Below the pieces are notes generated by a model. That model had not been told where the DNA came from and did no database searches. It saw nothing but the letters and a program-made list of their open reading frames with translations. A stretch of DNA of 64,000 nucleotides, from assembly GCA_027486655.1 (NCBI GenBank), contig JAIXOR010000017.1, positions 1 to 64,000 of the forward strand. Reading direction: 5' to 3'. The stretch comes from Verrucomicrobiaceae bacterium (lineage in GTDB: Bacteria; Verrucomicrobiota; Verrucomicrobiia; Verrucomicrobiales; Akkermansiaceae). Below, piece after piece: positions 52,277 through 60,422 of the stretch. Position 1 is the stretch's first letter; every line of letters begins with the position of its first letter. A program made the translations under genes and the position numbers.

Positions 52277-52855
52277 TCAGGGAAAGGGCCGCACAAGCCT
52301 TTGCATGCGCTCCTGCTCGATCCGCTCCCGCAGGCGGCCTTCCGAGGTGGCGTCCCAGTATCCCGGTTGCAGTTCCAGAAACACCGAGGTGTAGGGCAGA
52401 GCGCTCTGGGTGCGGATCACCAGAACGTCGAAGCTCCGGTTCGCATCCTCCAGCAGGGTCAGCAGCGACTGCTGATCGAGCTCGGTGGCCTCGTGACCGT
52501 GCAGCGAGTCCTTGATGCGCTTGCGCATCTCATCAATGCCCGGAGCGAAGTCATTCTCCACCGAGCGCAGCTCGCGCGTCAGGTAAACCTGGGGCCGCAC
52601 GTTCTCGGTCTGCTCCAGGGCGTTGAGGACGTAGTCCACGGCCTCCGGCACCTCGGCGGGCGCGGCCACCTGGCGGATGCCCGGCCGGTTGTGCGCGGGA
52701 AATGAGGCCTCGGCGATGACGATCCAGTTCCGGTAGCCGAGCTGCGCGGCCTGACGGTCCACGGCGGCCTTCCAGGCGGATTCCTCGTGCATCGGCATGC
52801 ATCCGGGCGCCACCAGCGCCGCGAAGAGTGCGAGGGCCGCGTGAAAACGAATCAT
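52277..52855 (-). CDS. Lipoprotein, possibly RbsD/FucU-like
   Basis: A 192-residue lipoprotein. ATG 52855 begins the signal (MIRFHAALALFAALVAPGC) with a lipobox APGC. The mature part (GYRNWIVIAEASFPAHNRPGIRQVAAPAEVPEAVDYVLNALEQ) has the order of strands and the Ala-Ser-Phe-Pro pattern of RbsD/FucU sugar mutarotases. That identification is tentative, and a secreted member would be unusual. It appears to be co-transcribed with the RNase III-like gene. Confidence 0.5.
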   Translation of the reverse strand: MIRFHAALALFAALVAPGCMPMHEESAWKAAVDRQAAQLGYRNWIVIAEASFPAHNRPGIRQVAAPAEVPEAVDYVLNALEQTENVRPQVYLTRELRSVENDFAPGIDEMRKRIKDSLHGHEATELDQQSLLTLLEDANRSFDVLVIRTQSALPYTSVFLELQPGYWDATSEGRLRERIEQERMQRLVRPFP

Positions 52856-52916
52856 GCTCTCTACATACCGGTGCCGGGCCGGACTGTCAACGGGCTGGCC
52901 GTTTCTAACAAACCCG

Positions 52917-53381
52917 TCAGCCCTCACCCGGAGGCGTCACCACCACCACACGCTCGACGCCGTGTTTGGTGAACTCCTCCCAATACCTCTTCTCCCACGA
53001 TGCGGTGCGTTTCCGGCGCTCTTCCTCGCTGAGTTTCTCCCAGGCCTCAAAGCCGATGGCGCGGGCCAGATCGCGGTCGGACAGGCGTACCGCCAGCTCG
53101 TCCCAGAAGCTCTCGTTGCGGAACTCGTCGTAGCACTCGTGGTAGAACAGCCGCTCCTCGATCTCCTGCTTCACGCGGAACCTCTGGGTCTCCTCGTCAA
53201 ACTCGATCCAGTCGCCCAGCCCGGAATGCCCGGCTTTTTCCAGGATCTTGCTTTCCAGGTCCTCGAAGGCGGCGATCTTGTCCCCTGCGGATTCCTTCTG
53301 GTTCCAGGACGCCACATTGGCCGCGAGGCTCACCATTTCCACCAAGGTCGCCAATTCCTGATCTGAGAGCCGCAAATGCAT
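52917..53381 (-). CDS. Conserved hypothetical helical protein
   Basis: A 154-residue, highly charged, helical protein (LEEMVSLAANV-type helices, IEERLFYHECYDEFRNESFWDELAVRLSDRDLARAIG, LSEEERRKRTASWEKRYWEEF). No signal peptide and no domain I recognise. ATG 53381 is preferred over 53420, which would add a short, unsupported leader. The last gene before the tRNA, on the opposite strand. Confidence 0.65.
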   Translation of the reverse strand: MHLRLSDQELATLVEMVSLAANVASWNQKESAGDKIAAFEDLESKILEKAGHSGLGDWIEFDEETQRFRVKQEIEERLFYHECYDEFRNESFWDELAVRLSDRDLARAIGFEAWEKLSEEERRKRTASWEKRYWEEFTKHGVERVVVVTPPGEG

Positions 53382-53479
53382 TCGTGCCCGCAGGAAACCA
53401 CCGGACGTCCCCACCCGCAAGCCCGCATCACTCCGTGCTTGAATCCACCCGCCCCATCGGCAAGCCTCCCGCGCTCCCG

Positions 53480-53554
53480 GCGCGAGTAGCTCAGCGGTAG
53501 AGCAACCGGTTTACACCCGGTCGGTCGGCGGTTCGATCCCGTCCTCGCGCACCA
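53480..53554 (+). tRNA. tRNA-Val (anticodon TAC)
   Basis: A complete cloverleaf can be folded. The acceptor stem is GCGCGAG (53480-53486) with CTCGCGC (53544-53550), followed by A and an encoded CCA. The D-arm contains GCTCAGCGGTAGAGC. The anticodon stem is ACCGG / CCGGT with loop TTTACAC, so the anticodon is TAC (Val). The T-arm contains GGTTCGATCC. It lies just upstream of the HAD phosphatase gene. Confidence 0.96.
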
Positions 53555-53594
53555 CCTTTCCGGGCCCGCCGATGGAAATGCCCGCGTCTCCCGC

Positions 53595-54392
53595 ATGAAC
53601 ACGCTGCCTCCACCATCCGCTCCCCGCGCCCTGCTGTCCTTTGACTTCGACGGCACGCTCCACGACCCCGCCTCGGATCCGCCGGTGCCGCGTGGGTTCT
53701 TCGATCGGCTGGCCGTGCTCCGCGAGCGGCATCAGGTGCTTTGGGGCATCAATACCGGCCGCTCGCTGGAATACATGATCGAGGGCTTCGAGGAGAGCCT
53801 CTTCCCGTTTCTTCCGGACTGGGTAGTGGCCCGCGAGCGCGAGATCCATCTGCCCGACGCCCGCGGTGGCTGGGTGCCCCATGAGCCTTGGAACCGGCGC
53901 TGCGAGCAGGACATCCACGGGCTTTTCGAAGAAGTCCGCGAGCTGCTCGACCGGATCCGCCATGACATCGGCCAGCACACCGGTGCGCAATGGATCGCCA
54001 TGGAAGGCGAGCCCGCCGGGCTCATCTCGCGCACCGAGGAGGAAATGGAGTGGATCGTCCGCCACATCACACCGCTCACCGCCGGGCAGCCCCTGCTTTC
54101 CTGGCAGAGAAACTCGATCTACCTGCGCTTCGGCCACCGCGCTTATCAGAAGGGCAGCAGCCTTGCCGAAGTCGCCCGCCTTCATGGCATCCCCGTGGAG
54201 CGCTGCTTCGCCATGGGAGACAGCCACAACGACGCCGAAATGCTTCACTCCACCCACGCCGGCATGATCGCATGCCCGGCCAACTCGGTCCCGGAAATCC
54301 GCGAACGGGTTTCGTCCGCCGGCGGATTCATCGCTTCCTCGATCCACGGTGAGGGCGTCATCGAGGCCCTCGCGCACTTCTTCCCGGGTTGA
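53595..54392 (+). CDS. HAD-superfamily phosphatase (Cof-like)
   Basis: A 265-residue cytoplasmic phosphatase. HAD motif I is FDFDGTLHD (Asp nucleophile at about residue 16). GINTGRS resembles motif II, the conserved Lys lies near YQKGSSLAEVARLHG, and motif IV is GDSHNDAEML. The C2-type cap lies between motifs II and III (about 90-180). This pattern matches Cof/sucrose-phosphate-phosphatase-like enzymes acting on sugar phosphates. The substrate is unknown. The gene begins 40 bp after tRNA-Val and is followed by a structured RNA candidate and terminator. Confidence 0.82.
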   Translation: MNTLPPPSAPRALLSFDFDGTLHDPASDPPVPRGFFDRLAVLRERHQVLWGINTGRSLEYMIEGFEESLFPFLPDWVVAREREIHLPDARGGWVPHEPWNRRCEQDIHGLFEEVRELLDRIRHDIGQHTGAQWIAMEGEPAGLISRTEEEMEWIVRHITPLTAGQPLLSWQRNSIYLRFGHRAYQKGSSLAEVARLHGIPVERCFAMGDSHNDAEMLHSTHAGMIACPANSVPEIRERVSSAGGFIASSIHGEGVIEALAHFFPG

Positions 54393-54397
54393 TAATT

Positions 54398-54540
54398 TTT
54401 GTAATTTGATTATTTACAAATATTAAATAACTGCCACCTTCCTCCCAACCTCGTGCGAGCGAGCCGGTGGACAGGGTTCCGGGGGGAAGCCGATCCACCA
54501 TCCAATCGCCGCTCAAGCCACGAGGGGGGGATATAAATCA
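54398..54540 (+). ncRNA. Candidate structured small RNA
   Basis: Between the HAD and photolyase-like genes an AT-rich, promoter-like stretch (about 54391-54430; TTGTAA at 54399-54404, N16, TATTAA at 54421-54426) precedes a strongly nested fold. Pairings are CCTCGTG (54449-54455) with CACGAGG (54519-54525), GAGCG (54457-54461) with CGCTC (54510-54514), GGTGGA (54466-54471) with TCCACC (54494-54499), and GGGTTCC (54474-54480) with GGAAGCC (54485-54491, one mismatch) around a GGGG loop. A textbook terminator follows. I recognise no family. The CAGG...GGAAGC part faintly recalls the SRP RNA tip, but the tetraloop does not fit. Confidence 0.5.
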
Positions 54541-54574
54541 GGCGCGGATTCGGTGACGGATCCGCGCCTTTTTT
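54541..54574 (+). terminator. Rho-independent terminator
   Basis: Stem GGCGCGGAT (54541-54549) / ATCCGCGCC (54560-54568), 10-nt loop, then TTTTTT (54569-54574), on the + strand. It would end the HAD transcript or the candidate small RNA. It ends where the convergent photolyase-like gene ends. Confidence 0.9.
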
Positions 54575-55770
54575 CATGACCCGGGGGCCTGCAGACGATC
54601 GCGGACCTTCTCCCAGAATCCGAAGAAACCCGCCCGTGCCAGGGGGCGGCAATCCAGGTCCTCGCCGCGATCCCGCAGGCCCACCCTCAAACCAGCGGTT
54701 TCCAAACGCGGCTGCAGCGCCGCCCATTCATCCGCCAAAGGCCCCGGCGCAGGCCGCATCAGCACGATCTGCTCCAGTCCACACTCTTCCGCCCAATCGA
54801 GGACCGCCCTTTCCAAGGACATCGGCGAGTTCATTACGACCGGTTGGTTCCATTTGACGGAGGTGCGTTGGGCGGCATCCTGCAAGGCCGCCTGAAGCCA
54901 GGCCCGGCGGGATGGAGACGCGCCATGGATGTGCCAGGCGGAGGCCTGCCCGAGCGCACGGATGGAGGAAATCGCCAGATGATCCCAATCCAGGGTTTCC
55001 ACCGAGAGATCCTCCTCGTGGATCCAAAGACCGGTTCTCAGACAAGGATCCGGCTCCAAGCGGGGCAGCTCGGGCAGTCGGATCTCCTCCCGCGGTGCGG
55101 AATCCGGCAGGCGCGCCTGGGGATGCTCAAAATCCGCCAGCCCCTCACTCAATGGTTCCAACCAGTCGGCATCGATGTAGGTTTCCAAATTCGATCTGCG
55201 GGCGAGGTAGGTTTTCCCCGGGGTTTGCAAGCCGGCCACCCAGCGCCATGAGAGCGTGTTGGAGGCCGGATCGGCATCGAGCAGGTGGCGGAAGAACCAG
55301 CGGGCACCGGCTTGCCAGGGGAGTCTTGCCTGGTGGATCCACCAGGCGGCCACCCACATGCGGGCGTGGTTGTGGAGGTATCCGGTTTCGGCGAGTTCAC
55401 GGGCGAAGCGGTCGATGATTGGATTTCCGGAGCGGCCCGCCTCGACCTCCCGGGCACGCGCGGGTTCGGGGATGGAGTCCTGGGTGAAGGCGGTCCAGAC
55501 TTGGGGTCGCAGCGAGAGCCAGGATTTCCAGTAGGTCCGCCAATAGACTTCCTGAACGAATTTCTCCACGACGGGAAAGGGATGGGCCGCCATGACCCGC
55601 CGGGCCACCTCGTCCTCGGAGATCAGGCGGTGGCGGATGGCCGGGGACAGCCGGGAGACGGCGGGATGCCCGGGTTTTACGAAATTGCGTTCCCGGCCGT
55701 AGCGCGGGGCGGTCTCGACGAATGCTTCGAGCCGGGCGAGGGCTGCGTCGCGGGTAGAGGCGAAATCCAT
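54574..55770 (-). CDS. Photolyase/cryptochrome-like FAD-binding protein with the FAD domain first
   Basis: A 398-residue protein. The first about 250 residues match the FAD-binding half of DNA photolyases (FVQEVYWRTYWKSWLSLRP, YLHNHARMWVAAWWIHQARLPWQAGARWFFRHLLDADPASNTLSWRWVAGLQTPGKTY). The antenna-binding alpha/beta domain that normally comes first is missing from the N-terminus. The C-terminal about 140 residues (LDWDHLAISSIRALGQASAW, LEQIVLMRPAPGPLADEWAALQPRLETAGLRVG) look alpha/beta and may take its place, as in a permuted protein. Light-dependent DNA repair or photoreception is plausible. ATG 55770 (MDFASTRDAALARLEAF) is the best start. Confidence 0.78.
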   Translation of the reverse strand: MDFASTRDAALARLEAFVETAPRYGRERNFVKPGHPAVSRLSPAIRHRLISEDEVARRVMAAHPFPVVEKFVQEVYWRTYWKSWLSLRPQVWTAFTQDSIPEPARAREVEAGRSGNPIIDRFARELAETGYLHNHARMWVAAWWIHQARLPWQAGARWFFRHLLDADPASNTLSWRWVAGLQTPGKTYLARRSNLETYIDADWLEPLSEGLADFEHPQARLPDSAPREEIRLPELPRLEPDPCLRTGLWIHEEDLSVETLDWDHLAISSIRALGQASAWHIHGASPSRRAWLQAALQDAAQRTSVKWNQPVVMNSPMSLERAVLDWAEECGLEQIVLMRPAPGPLADEWAALQPRLETAGLRVGLRDRGEDLDCRPLARAGFFGFWEKVRDRLQAPGS

Positions 55771-55812
55771 GCCCGAAGGTGCCGTGCGCCGCGGCAGGCG
55801 CAAGGGGGCGGA

Positions 55813-56619
55813 TCAAAGCGGCCTGCCGTAGGTGGCGCAGCGGTTGTGCCATCCCTGTTCCCAGCGTTTCTCGCCCCGCTCCGGCGGGGAATTGGCGATA
55901 CGGCGGGAGAGCATGCGCTTGGCGGAGGCGGCGAACTCGGCGGCGGCAGCCGGTCCGGCGGGCACGTCCTTCATGTTTCCGAGCACCTGCATGAGGCCCC
56001 AGCCCATGCCCTGGTATTTCTCGCTGGCGAGGGTGCCATCGCCCTTGAAATTCACGTAATCGATCAGGGCGTAGGTGCCCTGCGGGGTGGTGGCAACCTT
56101 GTGGTAGTTCGCCTCGATCTTCGCTCGTTCCCCGGCGGGGGCGGCGGCGAGGATCTTCGGCAGCGCGGCACGGGAGCGGGCGATGATGAAGTCCGTCTGC
56201 AGGGTCACATTGGCCGCCAGCCATTTGCGCAGCGAGCTAAGCCGCGGGCCATCGAAGTCCTTTTGAAACTCCGCCTTGGTCCGCCACGGGCTGTGTCGCT
56301 CAAGCGCCACCGGGGGCGGGGTGGCTCCCTGTTGTTTTGCGAAGGCGATGAACTGCGGCCAGGTCTCGTTGAAGCGCCCGTTGAAACCGGCGGGATACCA
56401 GATGAAGTGGCCGATCCCGAGCGAGGGAAACTCCTCGCCTGCGTTCCAGGTGGTGAGGCCGGCCACACTGCCCGCGCATTCGTTCTGCCAGATCTTGCGG
56501 CCGATCGCGGCCTTCTGCGAGGCGCTGAGGTCCGCGCCCACGGCGGCCGGGGCCTGGTTCACCGAGGCACAGGACGAGAGGATCAGAAAACCCAGGCTGA
56601 GGAGGCGGACGGCTTGCAT
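55813..56619 (-). CDS. Lipoprotein of unknown function
   Basis: A 268-residue predicted lipoprotein with signal MQAVRLLSLGFLILSSCAS. The mature protein has conserved-looking stretches (IWQNECAGSVAGLTTWNAGEEFPSLGIGHFIWYPAGF, YHKVATTPQGTYALIDYVNFKGDGTLASEKYQGMGWGLMQVLGNM). The GEEFPSLGIGHFIW region resembles a lysozyme-like or peptidoglycan-associated fold, but I cannot confirm it. It lies 42 bp upstream of the photolyase-like gene on the same strand. Confidence 0.65.
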   Translation of the reverse strand: MQAVRLLSLGFLILSSCASVNQAPAAVGADLSASQKAAIGRKIWQNECAGSVAGLTTWNAGEEFPSLGIGHFIWYPAGFNGRFNETWPQFIAFAKQQGATPPPVALERHSPWRTKAEFQKDFDGPRLSSLRKWLAANVTLQTDFIIARSRAALPKILAAAPAGERAKIEANYHKVATTPQGTYALIDYVNFKGDGTLASEKYQGMGWGLMQVLGNMKDVPAGPAAAAEFAASAKRMLSRRIANSPPERGEKRWEQGWHNRCATYGRPL

Positions 56620-56682
56620 GATCGCAGCCTAGACGTATCCTCGCCTCGCCCGCAAGCGCCGAGCCCCAAGCCCCATTGCCCC

Positions 56683-57078
56683 ATGTCACGCATTCCCTGG
56701 CAGCAGATCTTCTCGTTCACTCCGGCCGACCTCGTGAAGTTGTTCCTGAGCGCGGCGATCATTGTGATCGTGAACAAGGTGCAGTTGGTCAATGACCGCC
56801 TTTCCGCTCTGCTCATCGCGCTGCCGCTTACCTCACTGGTGGCGATGGTCTGGATGCACCAGGCCGGTCAGGGCTCCGAGCGCCTGGCCAACCATGCCGA
56901 GGGCACCTTCTGGTTCGTGCTGCCGACGCTGCCGATGTTCCTGATCCTGCCCTGGATGCTCCGCCATGGCTGGGGATTCTGGACGGCCCTGGCCGCCAAC
57001 TGCGTGCTGACCGTCGGGTTTTTCTGGCTCACGGTTTTTGTCCTGAGGCGCTTCGGGATCGACCTGATGCCGAAATGA
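56683..57078 (+). CDS. DUF3147 family membrane protein
   Basis: A 131-residue integral membrane protein with four likely helices (LVKLFLSAAIIVIVNKV, LSALLIALPLTSLVAMVWMH, FWFVLPTLPMFLILPWML, GFWTALAANCVLTVGFFWLTVFVL). The DUF3147 pattern fits length and topology. Function unknown. Followed by rpoZ. Confidence 0.75.
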   Translation: MSRIPWQQIFSFTPADLVKLFLSAAIIVIVNKVQLVNDRLSALLIALPLTSLVAMVWMHQAGQGSERLANHAEGTFWFVLPTLPMFLILPWMLRHGWGFWTALAANCVLTVGFFWLTVFVLRRFGIDLMPK

Positions 57079-57286
57079 GCGGCGGGAATTTTTGAAAATC
57101 GTCGAGTCACAGGCCAGATTGGGCTTGTCAGCGAGCCGTATCTTTGCTTTGACCACCGGCCCGGCAGCCAATCCGGACTTTTTCCATCCATCATTTGTTT
57201 TGAGCGAAAACCTACCCTCCCAGCTTCCTGACAACGTCATCCCGTTCGAGGAAGCACGGCCGGTTTCGCGATTTCCCGGTTCCACC

Positions 57287-57490
57287 ATGAAAAGCGATCT
57301 CCTCGACAAGGCCTCTGAAATCGTCACCGATCCCCTAGTTCTCATCAATCTGGTCTCGCAGCGCGTGAGACAGCTCAACAGCGGCCGTTCGCCCCTCGTC
57401 CCCACCCGCCCGAGCATGGGTGTGGCGGACATTGCGCTGACCGAGATCATCGAGGGCAAGATCAAGCTCGTCGAAAAGGCGGAGGCCTGA
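57287..57490 (+). CDS. rpoZ: RNA polymerase omega subunit
   Basis: A 67-residue omega subunit that stabilises RNA polymerase. Family features: MKSDLLDKASEIVTDPLVLINLVSQRVRQL, then VADIALTEIIEGKIKLV. I chose ATG 57287 because it gives the standard length; the open frame upstream to 57092 has no family match. smpB begins 16 bp after its stop, consistent with an operon. Confidence 0.9.
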   Translation: MKSDLLDKASEIVTDPLVLINLVSQRVRQLNSGRSPLVPTRPSMGVADIALTEIIEGKIKLVEKAEA

Positions 57491-57506
57491 TCCCGCCGCA
57501 CGCCCC

Positions 57507-57965
57507 ATGAGCTCCGAAATCGCCACCAACCGGAAAGCCGGACGCGATTTCCACATTCTGGAGAAGTATGAGGCCGGCCTTGAGCTCAAGGGGACGGAGG
57601 TTAAATCGATCCGTGCCGGCAAGGTGAACGTCTCGGACGCCTTCGCCCGTGTGGAAGGCAACCAGGTGATGCTTTACGGCTGCGACATCCAGCCGTGGCA
57701 GACGGCCGGTGAGTGGTTCAACCACACGGCCAAGCGTCCGCGCCGCTTGCTTTTGCACAAGCGGGAGATTCTCAAGCTCGCCTCGGCCACGGCGATCAAG
57801 GGCTGCACATTGCCCTTGTTGCGCATGTATTGGAAAAACCGCCGGGTGAAGGTGGAGCTCGGAGTGGGCAAGGGCAAGACCCACTCGGACCAGCGGCAGG
57901 ACCTCAAGAAGGCGGTGGAACTGCGCGAGGCACAGCGCGAGATGGCCCGCTTCAACCAGCGCTGA
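57507..57965 (+). CDS. smpB: SsrA-binding protein
   Basis: A 152-residue SmpB that brings tmRNA to stalled ribosomes. The N-terminus NRKAGRDFHILEKYEAGLELKGTEVKSIRAGKVNVSDAFAR and PLLRMYWKNRRVKVELGVGKGKTHSDQRQ are clear family motifs, and the length is normal. The tmRNA gene itself was not found in this window. The stop is immediately followed by the end of the convergent lipoprotein gene. Confidence 0.96.
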   Translation: MSSEIATNRKAGRDFHILEKYEAGLELKGTEVKSIRAGKVNVSDAFARVEGNQVMLYGCDIQPWQTAGEWFNHTAKRPRRLLLHKREILKLASATAIKGCTLPLLRMYWKNRRVKVELGVGKGKTHSDQRQDLKKAVELREAQREMARFNQR

Positions 57966-58310
57966 TCACGGGTTGGGCGCCGGAGTTTCCTCCTTCGGCT
58001 TCGGCCGTGGCGGAGGATCGGTAGGAGGCCGTGCGGTCACCGCACCCGTGGCACCGGCCACACCGGCAGGCGAGACGGGCACCGTGGCCTGGAAATCGTG
58101 ATCGCTGGGCATGGCCAGCATTTCCGGCAGGCGCAGGCCGTCGTCCGGTTCGCCGGGCACGGTCGGCACTGGCACCGTGGGCTCGGCCGGCTTTTCCTGG
58201 CTTTTCACCGGAGCAGGGGCCTCCGCGACCACGGTAGCTTTCGGGGCGCAGGAGACCAGCACCATGGCGGAAGCGATGGAGGAAAGCGCGGCAAAGGAAC
58301 GGACTGCCAT
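57966..58310 (-). CDS. Proline-rich small lipoprotein
   Basis: A 114-residue predicted lipoprotein with signal MAVRSFAALSSIASAMVLVSC. The mature part is Pro/Val/Glu-rich (EAPAPVKSQEKPAEPTVPVPTVPGEPDDG and a PPPRPKPKEE tail), suggesting an extended, disordered chain. No domain recognised. It abuts the smpB stop and is divergent from engB. Confidence 0.6.
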   Translation of the reverse strand: MAVRSFAALSSIASAMVLVSCAPKATVVAEAPAPVKSQEKPAEPTVPVPTVPGEPDDGLRLPEMLAMPSDHDFQATVPVSPAGVAGATGAVTARPPTDPPPRPKPKEETPAPNP

Positions 58311-58406
58311 GGCGGACGGCCGCGAGGTAAGCCGCTCGCACCTCGCGGCGCAAGACTCTTCAACTCCGGCATTGCCCCGCAGCGCCGGGGTTCCGATTCT
58401 CCGCGC

Positions 58407-59000
58407 ATGCAAATCAGGTCCGCAGAATTCATCCGCAGCTCCCGAGGGCTGGAGGAGTGCCCGGCTTGGGCTCATCCGGAGGTCGCCCTCATCGGCCGCT
58501 CGAACGTCGGCAAGTCCTCGTTGATCAACCTGCTCGTGAACCGCCACGGGCTGGCCAAGGTCTCCGCCACCCCCGGCAAGACGCGGCAGCTCAACTTCTT
58601 CCTGATCAATCAAGCCTGGAGTCTCGTCGACCTGCCCGGTTACGGCTTCGCCAAAGGCCCGAAGTCCGAGCGATTCGACTTCAACGCACTCGTCGGGGAT
58701 TATCTGGAGCAGCGGGAAAACCTGCGGCACGTGTTTGTCCTGATCGACTCGCGGCTTACCCCGCAGCGCATCGATCTGGACTTCTGCGAGTGGCTCGCCG
58801 GGACCGGAGCGGCGTTCTCGTTTCTCTTCACCAAGACCGACAAGCAATCCGCATCCAAGACCGGTGCGAACATCGCGCTCTTCCAGGAGGCGGTGCATCC
58901 CCGCATCGGCGAGCTTCCGGAAACGCTGACCAGCTCGTCCACCCACCGCATCGGGCGCGACGCGGTGCTGCGTGCGATCCAGAAGGTCATCGCAGGTTGA
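58407..59000 (+). CDS. engB: Ribosome biogenesis GTPase EngB (YsxC/YihA)
   Basis: A 197-residue GTPase needed for large-subunit assembly. G1 is GRSNVGKSSLINLL (about residues 30-43). G2 lies in TPGKTRQLNFF, G3 is DLPGYGFA, and G4 is TKTDK (about 145). ATG 58407 (MQIRSAEFIRSS) starts the conserved N-terminus. The gene ends 4 bp before the stop of the convergent amidohydrolase gene. Confidence 0.95.
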   Translation: MQIRSAEFIRSSRGLEECPAWAHPEVALIGRSNVGKSSLINLLVNRHGLAKVSATPGKTRQLNFFLINQAWSLVDLPGYGFAKGPKSERFDFNALVGDYLEQRENLRHVFVLIDSRLTPQRIDLDFCEWLAGTGAAFSFLFTKTDKQSASKTGANIALFQEAVHPRIGELPETLTSSSTHRIGRDAVLRAIQKVIAG

Positions 59001-59004
59001 GCGG

Positions 59005-60255
59005 TCAAGCGCGCGCGGCAATCCACGCCATGGTTTTCCCGGCGAGCTTGTCGAATGCGGTGACCGCCATCTCAAGGTGCTCCTCCCGGGTGTCCTCGAT
59101 CTTGTTGTGGCTGATTCCGTGAAGGCTCTGCACGAACATCATCACCGTGGGAATGCCCGCGGCGGCGACCTCGGCGGCATCGTGCAAGGGCCCGGACGGC
59201 AATCGGTGGGAAACCCCGCAGGTCTCGCGAATCGCGTCGTCGCAAAGTGCGATCAGTTCCCCATCAAAGGGCCGCGGTGCAATCCGCCAGAGACGCTCCC
59301 ATGAGACATCGACGTCGCCCGCCGCGGCGATGCGTTCCGATGCCTCGCGAGCCTCGTGAAGCATCACGCCGAGCGCCTCTGCATCCAGATGCCGTTGATC
59401 GAGGGTGATCCGGCATTCCTCGACCACGCTGGTGACGATGCCCGGCTTGGTCACGCAGGAGCCGATGGTGCAGACACCCTGTCCGCTGCGTGCGGCGATC
59501 TGATAGATTTCCGGTGCCATGGCCGCGGCAGCCAGGAAAGCGTCCCGGCGGCGGTTCATCGGCGTGCTGCCCGAGTGGGCCGCCTGGCCGTGGAAGGTGA
59601 TCGCATGACGCTCGACACCGAAGGTGCCAAGCACGGCACCGAGCGGCAGGTCGAGATCGAGCAGCACCGGTCCTTGCTCGATGTGGAGCTCGATGTAGGC
59701 CGCCGCATGCTGCAGCTCGCGGCCGCAGGTTTTCACGTTCGGGAAATCGATGCCGTGAGCCGCGAGTGCATCCGGCAGGGAAACGCCGTCACGGTCCGTC
59801 AACCCGCGTGCCTCTTCCATATCGAGATTCCCCGAGCAGGCGGAGGATCCGAAGAGGCTTTTGCCAAAGCGCGCACCCTCTTCATCCGCCCAATCCACCA
59901 CCCGCACCGTCACCGGCGGGCGCCCGCCATACTCGTGATGGATGCGGCGCAGGATTTCCAAACCGGCGAACACATTGAGGCAGCCGTCCAGCCAACCGCC
60001 GTTGGGCACCGAATCCAGGTGGCCGCCGATGATCAGCGTCTTCTCCGACTCCCCGCGCAGCGTGGTCCACAAGTTGCCCGCCTCATCGGTGTGGACCTCC
60101 ACCGGAAGGTCGCCGTGCAGGCTCTGGTAATACTCCCGGGCCGCCGCCCACCGCGGAGTGAAGGCCACGCGCTGCGCTCCGTCCGCATCCCCGGTGAGCT
60201 CGCGGAGCCGCTTGAGTTCTTCGATCGTGCGCCGCGGATTCAATGAGATGCTCAT
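59005..60255 (-). CDS. M20-type N-carbamoyl-amino-acid/allantoate amidohydrolase
   Basis: A 416-residue zinc hydrolase of the allantoate amidohydrolase/N-carbamoyl-L-amino-acid hydrolase group (M20 family). Metal-site motifs: IIGGHLDSVPNGGWLDGCLN, VVDWADEEGARFGKSLFGS, AAYIELHIEQGPVL and SGPLHDAAEVA. The dimerisation domain holds AAHSGSTPMNRRRDA. Likely role: nitrogen salvage from ureides or carbamoyl-amino acids. Allantoate versus N-carbamoyl substrate cannot be decided. ATG 60255 (MSISLNPRRT) matches the family start. Confidence 0.85.
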   Translation of the reverse strand: MSISLNPRRTIEELKRLRELTGDADGAQRVAFTPRWAAAREYYQSLHGDLPVEVHTDEAGNLWTTLRGESEKTLIIGGHLDSVPNGGWLDGCLNVFAGLEILRRIHHEYGGRPPVTVRVVDWADEEGARFGKSLFGSSACSGNLDMEEARGLTDRDGVSLPDALAAHGIDFPNVKTCGRELQHAAAYIELHIEQGPVLLDLDLPLGAVLGTFGVERHAITFHGQAAHSGSTPMNRRRDAFLAAAAMAPEIYQIAARSGQGVCTIGSCVTKPGIVTSVVEECRITLDQRHLDAEALGVMLHEAREASERIAAAGDVDVSWERLWRIAPRPFDGELIALCDDAIRETCGVSHRLPSGPLHDAAEVAAAGIPTVMMFVQSLHGISHNKIEDTREEHLEMAVTAFDKLAGKTMAWIAARA

Positions 60256-60335
60256 GGTCTCGGATGGTCGGTTGGGAGGGGAAACACCGGACCGCGAGGA
60301 GCACGTGGAGTGCCGGATCCACCACGCGCCGCCGG

Positions 60336-60375
60336 AAAAAAACAAACGGCCTCTCCGGAGGTCCGGAAAGGCCGT
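60336..60375 (-). terminator. Rho-independent terminator of the HU gene
   Basis: Read on the minus strand, a 13-bp stem (60363-60375 with 60346-60358, one mismatch) closes on a short loop and is followed by a T-rich tract (complement of AAAAAAACAA, 60336-60345). It lies 48 bp beyond the HU stop. Confidence 0.88.
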
Positions 60376-60422
60376 CGTATGTTGGAGTTCGCCTTGTTCC
60401 GCGGCGGACCGCGGAAAAGATG

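Noticed and set aside
53511..54377. Minus-strand frame covering tRNA-Val and the HAD gene
   Set aside because: It would read through a tRNA gene and is antisense to clear HAD motifs.
54449..54525. SRP (4.5S) RNA
   Set aside because: The tip shows CAGG and GGAAGC, but the tetraloop is GGGG rather than GNRA and the internal loop does not align, so I left it as an unassigned structured RNA.
57060..57290. tmRNA gene near smpB
   Set aside because: I searched the region around smpB by eye for an acceptor-stem pair with T-arm and tag sequence and found none.
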